47,282 bases of DNA from an uncultured Ruminococcus sp. GTDB lineage: Bacteria > Bacillota > Clostridia > Oscillospirales > CAG-272. The notes beneath the pieces are model-generated. The model saw only the letters and a program-made list of their open reading frames with translations, was not told the DNA's origin and searched no databases. The position numbers and the translations under genes were made by a program. Numbering within the stretch: position 1 is the stretch's first letter; the number at the start of each line of letters is the position of its first letter. The stretch spans positions 1 through 47,282 of the forward strand of contig CACZNC010000018.1 in the NCBI GenBank assembly GCA_902782445.1, given 5' to 3'. This document shows positions 1 through 9,343 of this stretch, piece by piece.

Positions 1-130
1 TTGGCACACCAATATAGCTATCCAACCGTATCAGAGTTATCGTTCGTGAGCTCACAATCATAGATTGTTCGCACTCTACGGAGAGCGATCAAAACCCATT
101 TAGTTAGCTTTTTAGAGCGAGAATAGTATG
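1..130 (+). repeat. ACACCAATATAGC repeat, copy 1
   Basis: Shares ACACCAATATAGCTATCCAA at its left and CCCATTTAGTTAGC at its right with the copy at 8710. The rest of 1-190 shows no gene. Confidence 0.7.
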
Positions 131-189
131 ACACTATGAGGAGCTGATGATGAAAACAGTTTTCCGACTATAACTACGGCCTGAGCTTT

Positions 190-287
190 CCAGTGCGAAG
201 ATTCTTCGCTACGCTCAGAATGACAACGTGGAGGCGGAATGGGACGTGCGGCGGTTGAAATTTCGGAAGAATGTTTCACGTGAAACA
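190..287 (-). repeat. Partial parS-MITE cassette
   Basis: Only one end remains: the arm GAAGATTCTTC, the terminal TCAGAATGACAA and the flank up to parS 1. Confidence 0.7.
272..287. promoter_or_regulatory. parS 1
   Basis: Perfect TGTTTCACGTGAAACA, downstream of mnmG, at the end of a partial MITE cassette; 7-bp repeats follow on the right. Confidence 0.9.
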
Positions 288-401
288 ATTCTTAATTCAT
301 CATTCTGAATTCTGAATTTCATTCCTCATTCCTCATTTCGCGCGGACGGTCTACTAGCCACTCCTAACTCCTCACTCGCTCCTACTAGCCTCTAGCCACT
401 C
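288..401. repeat. 7-bp repeat tract
   Basis: ATTCNNN units next to parS 1, then CTCCTMA and ACTARCC units up to the mnmG stop codon. Confidence 0.75.
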
Positions 402-2315
402 CTAACTCTTCTTCCTCGTCTGCAGCCAGATCAGCAGAACCGTCACGTCCGCCGGGTTGACCCCGGAGATCCGCGCGGCCTGACCGACGGTGAGGGGCTT
501 CACCCGGTCGAGCTTCTGGGCGGCTTCGGCCCGCAGGCCCCGGATGGAGAGATAGTCCGCGTCGGGGGGCAGTTTCGCGCTGTCCGCCTTTGCCTGACGG
601 GCGGCCTCCTCCTCTTCCCGCCGCAGATAGCCCTCGTATTTGATCTCCGTCTGCACCCGGAGGCAGAGATCCCGGGGCAGGTCCGCCGGTCTTCCCGGAT
701 CGTAGGGCGCGAGGGATGCGTAGTCCAGCTGGGGACGGCGCACAAGCTCCGCGGCGGTGGTCCCGCTCGAAAGAGGCGTCGTGCCCCGGGCTTCGAGGAG
801 GGTGTTGACCCCGGAGGACGGGCCGAGATTCGCGTGTTTCAGCCGCTCGACCTCCTCCTTCACCCGCCGGGTCCGCTCGAGGGTCTCTTCATACCGCTCT
901 TCGGAGAGCAGTCCCGCGTACCGCCCGTAGCCCGCGAGCCGCTCTTCCGCGTTGTCCTGACGGATCAGAAGCCGGTATTCGCTCCGGCCGGTCATGATGC
1001 GGTATGGTTCGTTCGTGCCCTTGGTGACGAGGTCGTCGACGAGGGTCCCGAGATAGGAGGAGGACCGGGGAAGGACGATCTGCTCCATCCCGCGGAGGGC
1101 GAGGGAGGCGTTCATCCCGGCGAGAAGTCCCTGGGCCGCCGCCTCCTCGTACCCGGAGGTCCCGTTGAACTGCCCCGCTCCGTACAGCCCCCGGATCCGC
1201 TTGAATTCGAGGGTGGGCGAAAGTTCCAGCGGGTCCGCGCAGTCGTATTCGATGGCGTAGGCGGGCCGCATGATCTCCGCCTCCTCAAATCCCGGGAGGG
1301 TGTGGAGCATCAGAAGCTGGACGTCGGCGGGGAGGGAGGAGGAAAAGCCCTGGAGGTACATCTCCTCGCAGTTCTCCCCCATCGGTTCCACGAAAAGCTG
1401 GTGCCGCTCCTTGTCCGCGAAGCGCACGACCTTGTCCTCGATGGAGGGGCAGTACCGGGGTCCGACGCCGTGGATCTGTCCGGAATAGAGGGGGGAGCGG
1501 CCTAGATTCTCCCGGATCACCCGGTGGGTCTCGGCGTTGGTGTAGACCACGTGGCAGGGGATCTGGCGGATGGAATTGAGGACGGCGGGGTCGGTGCGGG
1601 AGGAGAAGGGGGTGATCCATTCCTCGCCCTCCTGCACTTCGAGCCGGGAAAAGTCGATGCTGCGGCGGTGGATGCGGGGGGGAGTGCCGGTCTTGAAGCG
1701 GAGCATCCCGATCCCCCGTTCCCCGAGGCTTTCGGTGAGGCCGGAGGAGGGGAGGGAGCCATCCGGACCCGCGCTGCGCCGCACTTCCCCGACGTGGGTG
1801 ACGCCGCCGAGGTAGGTCCCGGTGGAGAGGATCGCGGCCCGGCAGGAGATCTCCCCCCAGGGGGCGGTCTGAACTCCGGCGAGGCGGAAGATCTCATTCC
1901 CCGCGGCGTCCCTTTCCCGCTCGGTGAGGATCCCCGTGACCTCGCCCTGGATGAGGCGCAGATGCGGGGTGTCCTCGAGGGTCTTTTTCATGAGGGCGGA
2001 ATATTTTTTCCGGTCGGCCTGGATCCGCTTCGACCGGACGGCGGCGCCCTTGCTCTCGTTGAGGGTCCGGGACTGGAGGGTGACGCAGTCCGCCGCGTAT
2101 CCCATCTCGCCCCCCATCGCGTCGATCTCGAAGACGAGGTGCCCCTTGCCGGTCCCGCCGACGGAGGGATTGCAGGGCATATTCGCCACGGCGTCGAGGG
2201 AGAGGGTGATGAGGGCGGTCTTCATCCCGGTCCGCGCGCAGGCCAGAGCCGCTTCGATCCCCGCGTGGCCCGCCCCCGCGACGATAACGTCAAAGTCTTT
2301 GCCAAAGTCTTTCAT
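402..2315 (-). CDS. mnmG: MnmG (GidA), tRNA uridine-34 modification enzyme
   Basis: FAD protein that, with MnmE, installs the (carboxymethyl)aminomethyl group at C5 of wobble uridine-34 in several tRNAs. The 637-residue length is normal for the family. The N-terminus shows the FAD-binding glycine motif [10 protein letters not shown] (about residues 15-24), then the family segments [11 protein letters not shown] and [10 protein letters not shown], and a C-terminal helical region that binds MnmE. A weak ribosome site (agaagg) lies about 13 bases before the ATG. The stop codon TAG falls at the edge of the 7-bp repeat tract downstream. In many Bacillota mnmG sits directly beside rsmG and parAB; here rsmG is about 39 kb away, so the classic cluster is split. 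Function is certain from sequence. Confidence 0.97.
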   Translation of the reverse strand: MKDFGKDFDVIVAGAGHAGIEAALACARTGMKTALITLSLDAVANMPCNPSVGGTGKGHLVFEIDAMGGEMGYAADCVTLQSRTLNESKGAAVRSKRIQADRKKYSALMKKTLEDTPHLRLIQGEVTGILTERERDAAGNEIFRLAGVQTAPWGEISCRAAILSTGTYLGGVTHVGEVRRSAGPDGSLPSSGLTESLGERGIGMLRFKTGTPPRIHRRSIDFSRLEVQEGEEWITPFSSRTDPAVLNSIRQIPCHVVYTNAETHRVIRENLGRSPLYSGQIHGVGPRYCPSIEDKVVRFADKERHQLFVEPMGENCEEMYLQGFSSSLPADVQLLMLHTLPGFEEAEIMRPAYAIEYDCADPLELSPTLEFKRIRGLYGAGQFNGTSGYEEAAAQGLLAGMNASLALRGMEQIVLPRSSSYLGTLVDDLVTKGTNEPYRIMTGRSEYRLLIRQDNAEERLAGYGRYAGLLSEERYEETLERTRRVKEEVERLKHANLGPSSGVNTLLEARGTTPLSSGTTAAELVRRPQLDYASLAPYDPGRPADLPRDLCLRVQTEIKYEGYLRREEEEAARQAKADSAKLPPDADYLSIRGLRAEAAQKLDRVKPLTVGQAARISGVNPADVTVLLIWLQTRKKS

Positions 2316-2339
2316 AAATCAAACGAAACCTTCTATATG

Positions 2340-2827
2340 CCGAAAAGCCTGAGCCTTTCGAAATCAGCAACGACGGTCATTCCGGTGACTGTGTCGACCG
2401 GTCCGTCGGCGGAGGAGGATTTGTCCATCCCTTCACGAAGGGAAATAAGGAATGAAACGCTACGCGTTTCGGATTTTATGTCCCTACGCGGGACAGGCGC
2501 CGGGAGGGACCATCTCAGGCCGAAGGCCCCTCCCGAGGGTCCCTTGGCCGTATGGCATAACTGTACAGCTCGTCCCGGAATCGAAAATCGACTGCGCATC
2601 CCACGTCCTCGCGCGGTCTTTGTTCGTGCAGCCGAAACATGCGCAGACAAGTCTGCGGCCTCCGGCAGAGATTCAGGCGCGCATTGGGCACAGGGACGCG
2701 CGGACGGGAAGTCAGATAATAGACCGCATCTTCGCGCACATACTCAGATTCAGATCCACATGCAGACAGAACCGCGCGATCAAAAATCTGTCAGGGCGAA
2801 ACATGGAGTTTTGGCGGAGAGGCGGAA
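2340..2827 (+). repeat. Class A structured module, copy 1
   Basis: Hairpins in order: GACGG/CCGTC, CCCTTC/GAAGGG, GAAACGC/GCGTTTC, GTCCC/GGGAC, a long GGGAGGG/CCTCCC arm, and CGCAGAC/GTCTGCG at 2642-2657. It ends in parS 2. No coding function. Confidence 0.8.
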
Positions 2828-2843
2828 TGTTCCACGTGAAACA
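2828..2843. promoter_or_regulatory. parS 2 (Bacillus-type variant)
   Basis: TGTTCCACGTGAAACA, the form best known from Bacillus subtilis; one change from the local consensus. Right end of a class A module. Confidence 0.9.
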
Positions 2844-2919
2844 ATTCCTCATTCACTCCTAACTCCTAACTCCTAACTCGCCTTCTACTAGCCACTAGCC
2901 CCTTCCAACTAGCCACTAA
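2844..2919. repeat. 7-bp repeat tract
   Basis: CTCCTAA units then ACTAGCC units; the amidase stop codon lies at its end. Confidence 0.75.
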
Positions 2920-4718
2920 AACCGATATTTGGCTTTGTGTTTTTTCATCGCCTGGGTGTGCCGGACGAGGAGGACAGCGGCGGTGGCGAACTGGACGACG
3001 ACCACCACCGTGATGGCGATGAAGGCGGGGGATTTCAGGGCCTTCGAGAAGGAGCGCTCCGCCGATTCGGGGTCGGGGGCTCCGCAGATCGAGCAGATCC
3101 GGCGGCCGTCCTCCGTCTTGACGAAGTGGTGACCGGCAGGGGGGATCCGCTCCGAGACCACGTCCCCGCAGACCCGGCATTTCCCGCGGAAGAAGCCCTC
3201 CTCCGTGCAGGTGGGATCCACCGCCATCTGTTCCTCGTAGTCGTGGCCGAGGGCGGGGAGCTCCTCGATCTTCACGTACCCGCAGAGGCGGCAGGTCATG
3301 GTGCGGCGTCCTGCCTCCTCGCAGGTGGGGGCGATCTCCGTGACGTCGAATTCGTGGGGGCAGACCGAGAGGATTTCCCGCTTCTCGTCCCCGCAGGCCG
3401 GGCAGACCCAGATCTCGTAGCCGTCCTCCGTGGGGGTGGCGGGGACCGATTTCCGCAGTTCGTACTGATGTCCCGCGGCGGGGAGGTTTTCCGTGACGAT
3501 GTCCCCGCAGATCACGCAGCGGGTGACGCGGCGGCCGGGGGCGGTGCAGGTGGGGAGGGTTTCCTCCGTGGTCCGGTAGTCGTGGGGCTCGCCGGGGATG
3601 CTCTCCTCCTCCTCGTAGCCGCAGACGGAGCACCGCTTGAAGTAGTGCCCGTCCTGTCCGTGGCCCGCGGGAGTCTCGTCGATGATCTTGAAGTCGTGGC
3701 CGGCGGGCGGAAGGATCTCCTCCACCGGTTCGACGGTGTTGCCGAATTTCTGCTGGCTGAGGTTGTTCTCGATCTGGCAGATCTTTTTGATATAGCCCTC
3801 GCCGGTGCAGGTGGGGGGCGTGTATTCGAGGGTGCGCCAGTAGTGGTTCTCCGGAGCCGCGGGGAGGGCGGTAGTGCCGGATTTCGCGCCGCAGATCTTA
3901 CAGCGGGCGGAGGAGGTCCCGGCCCACATGCAGGAGGAGGGGAAGTCGGTCTCGGGCTCCCCGAAGTCGTGCTCGTGGCCGGTGTAATACTGGATCAGGG
4001 CTTTCGCTTCCGCGTCGGCGATGGCCCAGTCGCTGGCGTCGTTCGAGAGGACCGCGTCGTCGCCGGGGTTGGAGCAGTAGCCGTGCTCGATGATCATGGA
4101 GGGGATGCCGAACTTCGAAGAGAAGGTGATGACGGAATAGTAGTCGCTGATCTTGCCGAGCTTGGCCTCGCCGGGCATGTCCCACTGGCGTTCCTCGTTC
4201 CAGTAGTAAGGGCCGAGGGAGCCGCCGGTGTCCTCCCGGGCTTCGACTCTCCCGCGGCGGATGGAAACGGAGGCGGAGATATTGTCCAGCACCATCCCCG
4301 CAAGCTCCTCCGCGGCGAACCGGTCGATCACCGAGATGTAGGCCATGTTCCCGTTGGGGTAGGACTCGGGGGAGGAATTGCAGTGCAGGGAGAAAAACAG
4401 ATCGGCGTTGTTTTCCTTCGCGATCAGGGAGCGTTCGAGGTAGGTGAGGTAGACGTCGGTGTCGCGGGTGAGGATGACGGTGAAGCGGCCGTCTTTTTCG
4501 AGGATGGTCTTGAGGGCCTTCGCGATCACGAGGTTGTTTTCCTTCTCGGTGCGGACGCCCGCGTCGGTGCCTCCGTCGATGCCGCCGTGCCCGGGGTCGA
4601 CGACGATGACGATCTTTCCGTCCTTCGCGATGTCCGCGGCCGCCCGGGGAGCGAGCAGGCCGAACGCCAGAGCAAGAAGCAGCGCGGCGAAGAGGCGGGA
4701 TCTCATGGGTTTTGACAT
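2916..4718 (-). CDS. Secreted N-acetylmuramoyl-L-alanine amidase with C-terminal CxxC modules and membrane anchor
   Basis: 600 residues. A signal peptide (about 1-28) is followed by an Amidase_3 domain (about 35-250) that would cleave the bond between N-acetylmuramic acid and L-alanine in peptidoglycan. Visible zinc and catalytic motifs are DPGHGG (His44), the glutamate in EKENN, SLHCNS (His112) and IIEHGYCSN (Glu211). Residues about 255-560 hold eight short modules with the pattern GHxY...PTC..EG......CxxCG; the second is degenerate. A hydrophobic segment near 567-590 and a basic tail follow, so the enzyme is probably fixed outside the cell by its C-terminus. The cysteine pairs may bind metal or form disulfides. 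It has its own promoter at 4749-4777. The amidase call is firm; the role of the cysteine modules is unknown. Confidence 0.93.
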   Translation of the reverse strand: MSKPMRSRLFAALLLALAFGLLAPRAAADIAKDGKIVIVVDPGHGGIDGGTDAGVRTEKENNLVIAKALKTILEKDGRFTVILTRDTDVYLTYLERSLIAKENNADLFFSLHCNSSPESYPNGNMAYISVIDRFAAEELAGMVLDNISASVSIRRGRVEAREDTGGSLGPYYWNEERQWDMPGEAKLGKISDYYSVITFSSKFGIPSMIIEHGYCSNPGDDAVLSNDASDWAIADAEAKALIQYYTGHEHDFGEPETDFPSSCMWAGTSSARCKICGAKSGTTALPAAPENHYWRTLEYTPPTCTGEGYIKKICQIENNLSQQKFGNTVEPVEEILPPAGHDFKIIDETPAGHGQDGHYFKRCSVCGYEEEESIPGEPHDYRTTEETLPTCTAPGRRVTRCVICGDIVTENLPAAGHQYELRKSVPATPTEDGYEIWVCPACGDEKREILSVCPHEFDVTEIAPTCEEAGRRTMTCRLCGYVKIEELPALGHDYEEQMAVDPTCTEEGFFRGKCRVCGDVVSERIPPAGHHFVKTEDGRRICSICGAPDPESAERSFSKALKSPAFIAITVVVVVQFATAAVLLVRHTQAMKKHKAKYRF

Positions 4719-4748
4719 AATTCCCTCATTATAAAACAGGATGTGTCT

Positions 4749-4777
4749 ATTATACGACGAAATCCCGGAAAATGCAA
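4749..4777 (-). promoter_or_regulatory. Sigma-A promoter of the amidase gene
   Basis: Reading the minus strand, TTGCAT and TATAAT are separated by 17 bp, about 30 bases before the ATG of the amidase. Confidence 0.75.
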
Positions 4778-4850
4778 GAGCATACGGAAGAAAACCTCGG
4801 GGAGTTCAGCCGGCAAAAACCCGGGCGAAGGATCGGGAAGGAACGGGGGA

Positions 4851-4866
4851 TGTTTCACGTGAAACG
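4851..4866. promoter_or_regulatory. parS 3 (last base changed)
   Basis: TGTTTCACGTGAAACG, between the divergent promoters of the amidase and solute-binding protein genes; no repeat module attached. Confidence 0.85.
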
Positions 4867-4899
4867 GGCCGTCCGCGCTCCCCCCGCCCAATCTTTCCC

Positions 4900-4928
4900 T
4901 TGACATTTCCCTGAAATTGTGATATAAA
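4900..4928 (+). promoter_or_regulatory. Sigma-A promoter of the solute-binding protein gene
   Basis: TTGACA, a 17-bp spacer, then TATAAA, about 40 bases before the ATG at 4969. The one-mismatch parS at 4851-4866 ends 33 bp upstream of the -35 box. Confidence 0.8.
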
Positions 4929-4968
4929 AGACTTAAATCAACCGACCATTGAAAAGGAGATCCGACCC

Positions 4969-6441
4969 ATGAAAACGAAGAAGTTTTTGACGCTCGCGCT
5001 TCTGCTGTGCCTGCTTCTGCCGGCCGTGTGCGCCTGCGCGGATTCCTCCGGCGGGAAGGATGCGGACACCCCGGCCGAAACTCCCGGAAACGCGGATCCC
5101 TCCGCCGCCGAACCTGAGGAAGACGCCGATCCCTACGCCTACGCCCGGGAAAAATACGACGCAATCGCCCCCGCGGATTACGAAGGCGCGGACTTCACCA
5201 TCCCCGCCCAGGCCGCCACCGGCAACTCCGAAAAGGAGATCTGGGTCGAAGAGCTCACGGGGGACGTGGTGAACGACGCGGTGTTCAACCGGAACATGTC
5301 GGTGAACGACCGGTTCAACTGCAATATCGCCCTGACGCCCGGGGACGTGAACTCCATCGTCCGGCAGGCCGTGACCTCGGGCGACGGAGCCTACAAGATC
5401 GCCTTCCCGAACATGGCGACGGCCGCCTCCCTCGCGCAGCAGGGATTTCTCTTGGACTACATGAAGCTCGACGGGCTGAACCTCACCGACGCCTGGTGGG
5501 ATCAGGGGACCCTGGCGATGCAGATCGAAGGCCGGGTCTTCTTCATGAACGGCGACATCAACTACCTCGACAACGACGTGACCTACATCCAGCTCTTCAA
5601 CAAGAAGCTGATCGCCGACGTGGGTCTGGACGTGCCCTACGACCTGGTGCGGGAGGGCAAATGGACCATCGACAATTTCCGCGAAATGTGCATGAACGTC
5701 ACCACCGATCTGGACGGCGACGGATCCTACACCGACGCGGACCGCTACGGCTACGTCACCACGGGCGAGGGCCCCTGCACCTTCTTCTACGGCTCCGGCC
5801 TGACCCTCGTGAGCTACGACACAGACGGGAAGCCGATCATCGACGTGGATATGGACAAGACGGTGGCCGCCCTCGAAAAGGTGGTGCGGATCGTCTCGGC
5901 GGACAACATCACCCGGATCCCCTCCAACGTGGCGACCGGCAAGGCGATGTTCATGGAGGACCGCGTGCTGTTCTACGGCGAAGTCCTCAGCTACATCGTG
6001 AACGTCCGCGACATGGAGACGGAGTTCGGCGTCCTGCCCATCCCGAAGTACGACGAGATGCAGGAGAAGTACTACACCTACTGCAACGCCATCGCCTCCA
6101 CCGCCTGCGTCCCGAAGAGCACCGGGGATATCGGGATGATCTGCTCCGTGCTCGAGGGCATGGCGATCCAGTCCTACATCCAGGTCACCCCGGCCTACTA
6201 CGACATCGCCCTGACGCGGAAGTACGCCCGGGACAACGAGTCCTCCGAAATGCTGGATATCGCCCTGGCGTACCGGGTCTACGACATCGGCCGGTTCTTC
6301 TCCCAGCTCGGGATCGGGAACATTTTCCAGGAGCTGGCCGCGAAGGGATCCACCGATTTCGCCTCCTCCTTCGCCAAGCACGAAAAAGTCGCCAACAAGA
6401 TGCTGGATAAGCTCATCAAGGATTTTTCGGAGCTTGAGTGA
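4969..6441 (+). CDS. Extracellular solute-binding lipoprotein
   Basis: 490 residues. A lysine-rich start and hydrophobic stretch end at VCAC, so the likely lipidated cysteine is Cys23, followed by a Ser/Gly/Pro/Glu-rich linker to about residue 60. The rest resembles family 1 solute-binding proteins of ABC sugar importers in Clostridia; the segments TGDVVNDAVFNRN and YNDRF-like VNDRFNC are typical. The substrate cannot be read from the sequence. No permease or ATPase gene is adjacent, which is unusual for a working importer, so the partner genes must be elsewhere or the protein acts alone. A strong ribosome site (aaaggag) and a good promoter precede it. Confidence 0.82.
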   Translation: MKTKKFLTLALLLCLLLPAVCACADSSGGKDADTPAETPGNADPSAAEPEEDADPYAYAREKYDAIAPADYEGADFTIPAQAATGNSEKEIWVEELTGDVVNDAVFNRNMSVNDRFNCNIALTPGDVNSIVRQAVTSGDGAYKIAFPNMATAASLAQQGFLLDYMKLDGLNLTDAWWDQGTLAMQIEGRVFFMNGDINYLDNDVTYIQLFNKKLIADVGLDVPYDLVREGKWTIDNFREMCMNVTTDLDGDGSYTDADRYGYVTTGEGPCTFFYGSGLTLVSYDTDGKPIIDVDMDKTVAALEKVVRIVSADNITRIPSNVATGKAMFMEDRVLFYGEVLSYIVNVRDMETEFGVLPIPKYDEMQEKYYTYCNAIASTACVPKSTGDIGMICSVLEGMAIQSYIQVTPAYYDIALTRKYARDNESSEMLDIALAYRVYDIGRFFSQLGIGNIFQELAAKGSTDFASSFAKHEKVANKMLDKLIKDFSELE

Positions 6442-6469
6442 GAGACGGTTTCGGATATGAAGCCTGTCT

Positions 6470-6705
6470 GTTCCGGGATTTCGTGCCGTCCGTGATTTAT
6501 GTTTTTTATGGTATGGAAAAGGATTGGGCACAGGGCGCGCGGTCTTTCAGCCGGAGCCTGAACCGATCCCCGCGCGCCTGAACCGGGTGCGGGTTTGACG
6601 GGCCGGAACATGAAGCGATCCCCGCGCGGTCTTCGCACGTGCGGCCGAAACATGCGGTGATTCAGTCGCGCATGGAAAGGATACAATGTGCGTCGTTCGG
6701 GATGA
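6470..6705 (+). repeat. Class B module, copy 1
   Basis: Short relative of class A: GGAAAAGG.TTGGGCACAGG, then CCCCGCGC...CCGGAACATG, GCCGAAACATGCG. The variable hairpin is deleted. Ends in parS 4. Confidence 0.7.
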
Positions 6706-6721
6706 TGTTTCACGTGAAACA
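6706..6721. promoter_or_regulatory. parS 4
   Basis: Perfect site at the end of a class B module, before rnz. Confidence 0.92.
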
Positions 6722-6842
6722 ATTCTTAATTCATCATTCTGAATTCTGAATTTCGTTTCTCATTCCTCATTTCATCCCACTCCTCACTCCTAACTCGTTC
6801 TACTAACTACTAGCCGCTCCCACCAGCCACTCTCCTCTCTCG
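6722..6842. repeat. 7-bp repeat tract
   Basis: ATTCNNN, CTCCTMA and ACTARCC zones in that order; forms the rnz leader. Confidence 0.75.
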
Positions 6843-6861
6843 TTCCCTGAAAGGAAAACTT

Positions 6862-7752
6862 ATGCTTGACGTTTGCCTGCCCGGAACCGGCGGAACCGTT
6901 CCCCGCCTCGACCGCTTCCTCAGCTGCTGCTATATGCGCTACGAGGGACGCGGGCTCCTCATCGACTGCGGCGAAGGGACCCAGCTCGCCGTCAAAAAGG
7001 CCGGATTCTCCCTCGGGAAGATCGAAGCGATCCTCTTGACCCACTTCCACGCCGACCACTGCAGCGGACTCCCCGGCCTGCTCCTCTCCATGGGCAACGA
7101 GGGACACACGGATCCCCTCACCATCTGCGGTCCCCGGGGCGTCGACGAGATCGTCCGCTCCCTCACCGTCATCGCCTCCGAACTCCCCTTCCGCGTCCGC
7201 ACGAAGACCCTCGGGGATTTCGATACGGCGGAGGCGGGGGATTTCCGCATCACGGCCTTCGAGCTCCGGCATTCCTGCCCCTGCCTCGGCTACGATATCC
7301 GCATCCCCCGTTCCGGCCGGTTCGACGTCGCGAAAGCCGCGGCCCGGGGTGTGCCTCAAAGACTCTGGTCGAAGCTCCAGAAGGGGGAGTCCCTCGAGGG
7401 ATTCACCCCCGGGGACGTCCTCGGCGAGGCCCGGCGCGGCATCCACGTGACCTACGCCGTCGACACCCGCCCGTCCTCCATCATCTCCACGATGGCGGCG
7501 GACGCGGATCTGCTGGTCTGCGAGGGCATGTTCGAGCGCGAAAAGCGGGATCGGGCCGCCGAGAGTTCCCACATGACCATGGAGGAGGCCGCCCGGCTGG
7601 CGAAGGACGCCGCATGCCGCCGCCTCTGGCTCACCCATTTCAGTCCCGCCCTCCCCGATCCCACCGTCTGCTTTGACGAAGCCCGGGCCGTTTTCCCGGA
7701 CGCGGTCCTCGGCACCGACGGGCTGACGGAGACGATCCGGTTCGACGAATAA
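6862..7752 (+). CDS. rnz: Ribonuclease Z (tRNA 3'-end endonuclease)
   Basis: 296 residues with a metallo-beta-lactamase fold. The zinc motif HFHADH lies at about residues 60-65, followed by further ligands near ELRHSCPC, VDTRP and the late LTHFSP histidine. RNase Z cuts pre-tRNA just after the discriminator base so that CCA can be added. Both tRNA-Leu genes in this window lack an encoded CCA, which fits a need for this enzyme. Ribosome site gaaagg lies 7-8 bases before the ATG. An arylsulfatase-type member of the same fold is the main alternative, but the length and motif order favour RNase Z. Confidence 0.85.
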   Translation: MLDVCLPGTGGTVPRLDRFLSCCYMRYEGRGLLIDCGEGTQLAVKKAGFSLGKIEAILLTHFHADHCSGLPGLLLSMGNEGHTDPLTICGPRGVDEIVRSLTVIASELPFRVRTKTLGDFDTAEAGDFRITAFELRHSCPCLGYDIRIPRSGRFDVAKAAARGVPQRLWSKLQKGESLEGFTPGDVLGEARRGIHVTYAVDTRPSSIISTMAADADLLVCEGMFEREKRDRAAESSHMTMEEAARLAKDAACRRLWLTHFSPALPDPTVCFDEARAVFPDAVLGTDGLTETIRFDE

Positions 7753-7809
7753 GCGGCGGAAAGCCTGTCTGAACGTCCCCCAAATCACCCGCATCGGGAG
7801 GAACCTTCT

Positions 7810-8610
7810 TTGTTCATGCTCTCCGATCCCTCCACCCCGGAAACGGATGTCCCGCCGGCAGACGCCCTGCCTGCTTCCCCGGGATCCCCTCCGAAAAATC
7901 CCCATGCCGGACACCGCTCCCGGATGCTCCGGCGGCTGCTGAAAAAGGGAGCCGACGCCGTCACCCCGGTCGAATGCCTCGAGATCCTGCTCTTCGAAAC
8001 CCTCCCCAGGCGGAACACCAATCCCGCCGCCCACGGCCTCGCGGACCGGCTGGGATCCCTCGGGGCTGTCCTCCGCGCGTCAAAAAAGGAACTGCGCAAG
8101 ACCGACGGCATCGGACCGGCCAGCGCGGATCTGCTCTCCTCCGTCCTCCCCTTCGCGGCAGGACTTCTGACCGAAACCGCCCTCGAAGCCGCGCCGAAAG
8201 CCGTAAGACCGGAGAGGAAAACACCCGCGGATACCGGAACAGCCTCCGAAGGCGGTGCGCTCCCCCCTTCCGATCCCCCGCCGCTCCCGGACGAATTTGC
8301 GGATCCGGCGGTCACCGAGACCCCGGGACGCTGGACCCTCCTCGCCGCCGCGGATTTCCGGTTCCGCTTCCGCCGGGAGTGCGCCGCCGTCATTCCGGCA
8401 GATCCCCCCGCATGGCTCCCCGCCCGGTCCCGGAAACGGCTTTTCGCCCTCCTCGATAAGCAGAACGGCGCCCCCTGCCTCGTGATCCTCTCCCCGAAGC
8501 TCGCCGCAAAGCTGGGATTCAGCAAGGACCCGGCCGCCCTCCGCGCACTCTTCCCCCCGACCGTCCGCCTGCTCGTCGTGACGGAAGACCGGAGGATGGA
8601 GGAGGTATGA
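7810..8610 (+). CDS. RadC-like protein lacking the JAB/MPN peptidase domain
   Basis: 266 residues. Residues about 30-110 match the N-terminal helix-hairpin-helix half of RadC (UPF0758): HRSRMLRRLLKKG, TPVECLEILLF and the hairpin KTDGIGPASADLL. RadC normally continues into a JAB/MPN metalloprotease-like domain with an HxHPSGD motif; I see no such motif. Instead there is a Pro/Ala-rich linker (about 120-170) and about 95 residues I do not recognise. The start is either TTG at 7810, well spaced from gggagga, or ATG at 7816. It follows rnz by 57 bp, so the two may be co-transcribed. Function unknown; DNA binding is an inference from the helix-hairpin-helix. Confidence 0.75.
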   Translation: MFMLSDPSTPETDVPPADALPASPGSPPKNPHAGHRSRMLRRLLKKGADAVTPVECLEILLFETLPRRNTNPAAHGLADRLGSLGAVLRASKKELRKTDGIGPASADLLSSVLPFAAGLLTETALEAAPKAVRPERKTPADTGTASEGGALPPSDPPPLPDEFADPAVTETPGRWTLLAAADFRFRFRRECAAVIPADPPAWLPARSRKRLFALLDKQNGAPCLVILSPKLAAKLGFSKDPAALRALFPPTVRLLVVTEDRRMEEV

Positions 8611-8709
8611 GGGGAGTTAAAAAGGAAACGCGGCTTCTTGAAAGAAGCCTGGCAAGAACTTCAATTGGGGGCAGGACATGGTTATACCAATCAAGTGCGG
8701 CTGAACCTT

Positions 8710-8920
8710 GGTACACCAATATAGCTATCCAACCTTATCAGAGTTATCGCACGCGAGCTCACATGTTACGGCTGACGTAAGCGAGAATTCCCGACGGGGA
8801 TTCTCGGGGGTGGGATGGATGAAGTCATGTTTGGATAAATGTCATTCCCACCCCGTCGTTCGCCTTCTACATCTCGCGTTCGAAACCCATTTAGTTAGCT
8901 TTTTAGAGCGTGAATCGTAT
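8710..8920 (+). repeat. ACACCAATATAGC repeat, copy 2
   Basis: Same ends as copy 1, but the middle is replaced by about 110 bp containing the hairpin GAATTCCC/GGGGATTC. The region 8611-9343 holds no gene; besides this repeat it has parS 5, a terminator and about 320 bp of unrecognised GC-rich sequence. Confidence 0.7.
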
Positions 8921-8956
8921 GAGGGAATTGCCGGTTGTCAGCGGAGCGGTTCTCCC

Positions 8957-8972
8957 TGTTTCACGTGAAACA
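8957..8972. promoter_or_regulatory. parS 5
   Basis: Perfect site, 6 bp before a CCGTCAG/CTGACGG terminator. Confidence 0.92.
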
Positions 8973-8978
8973 AAAATC

Positions 8979-9019
8979 CCGTCAGAGAAGAACTTGATGT
9001 TCAACCCTGACGGTTTTTT
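8979..9019 (+). terminator. Terminator attached to parS 5
   Basis: CCGTCAG/CTGACGG outer stem, GAAC/GTTC inner stem, then six T. Confidence 0.75.
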
Positions 9020-9343
9020 ACTGTATGGTTCGGGCGTGAAACTCTCTCCATCCGCAATAAACAAAAACCCGCCCCGCAATGCCGTATCAAAACGAACGTG
9101 AAGAAACCCTGCTCACGCAAGGACGGTGCCCTCTCCGACGGTTTGTGCTCCCAGCGTCCTGCACGCTGCGGCGGCGCGGAATGCGTCTCACGGCTGCGGA
9201 GGGAGGTCTGCATACCCCACGCCGGAAGCCGGGCTCCTTTTTACTCTTTAGTGGGTTTTTACGTCCGTTTCTCTCGAACACCGCAGGGCGGAATTTTCCG
9301 TTTATCCGGAACCGCTCCGCCTGAGTTATCCGGGCTTCGGTCC

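Noticed and set aside
1524..2876. 450-codon frame antisense to mnmG
   Set aside because: High-GC shadow frame; the minus strand encodes a full MnmG.
2937..4715. 592-codon frame antisense to the amidase
   Set aside because: Shadow of the amidase gene, with no ribosome site and low-complexity Gly/Val/Asp content.
4933..6531. 532-codon minus frame over the solute-binding protein
   Set aside because: Antisense shadow; the plus gene has promoter, ribosome site and signal peptide.
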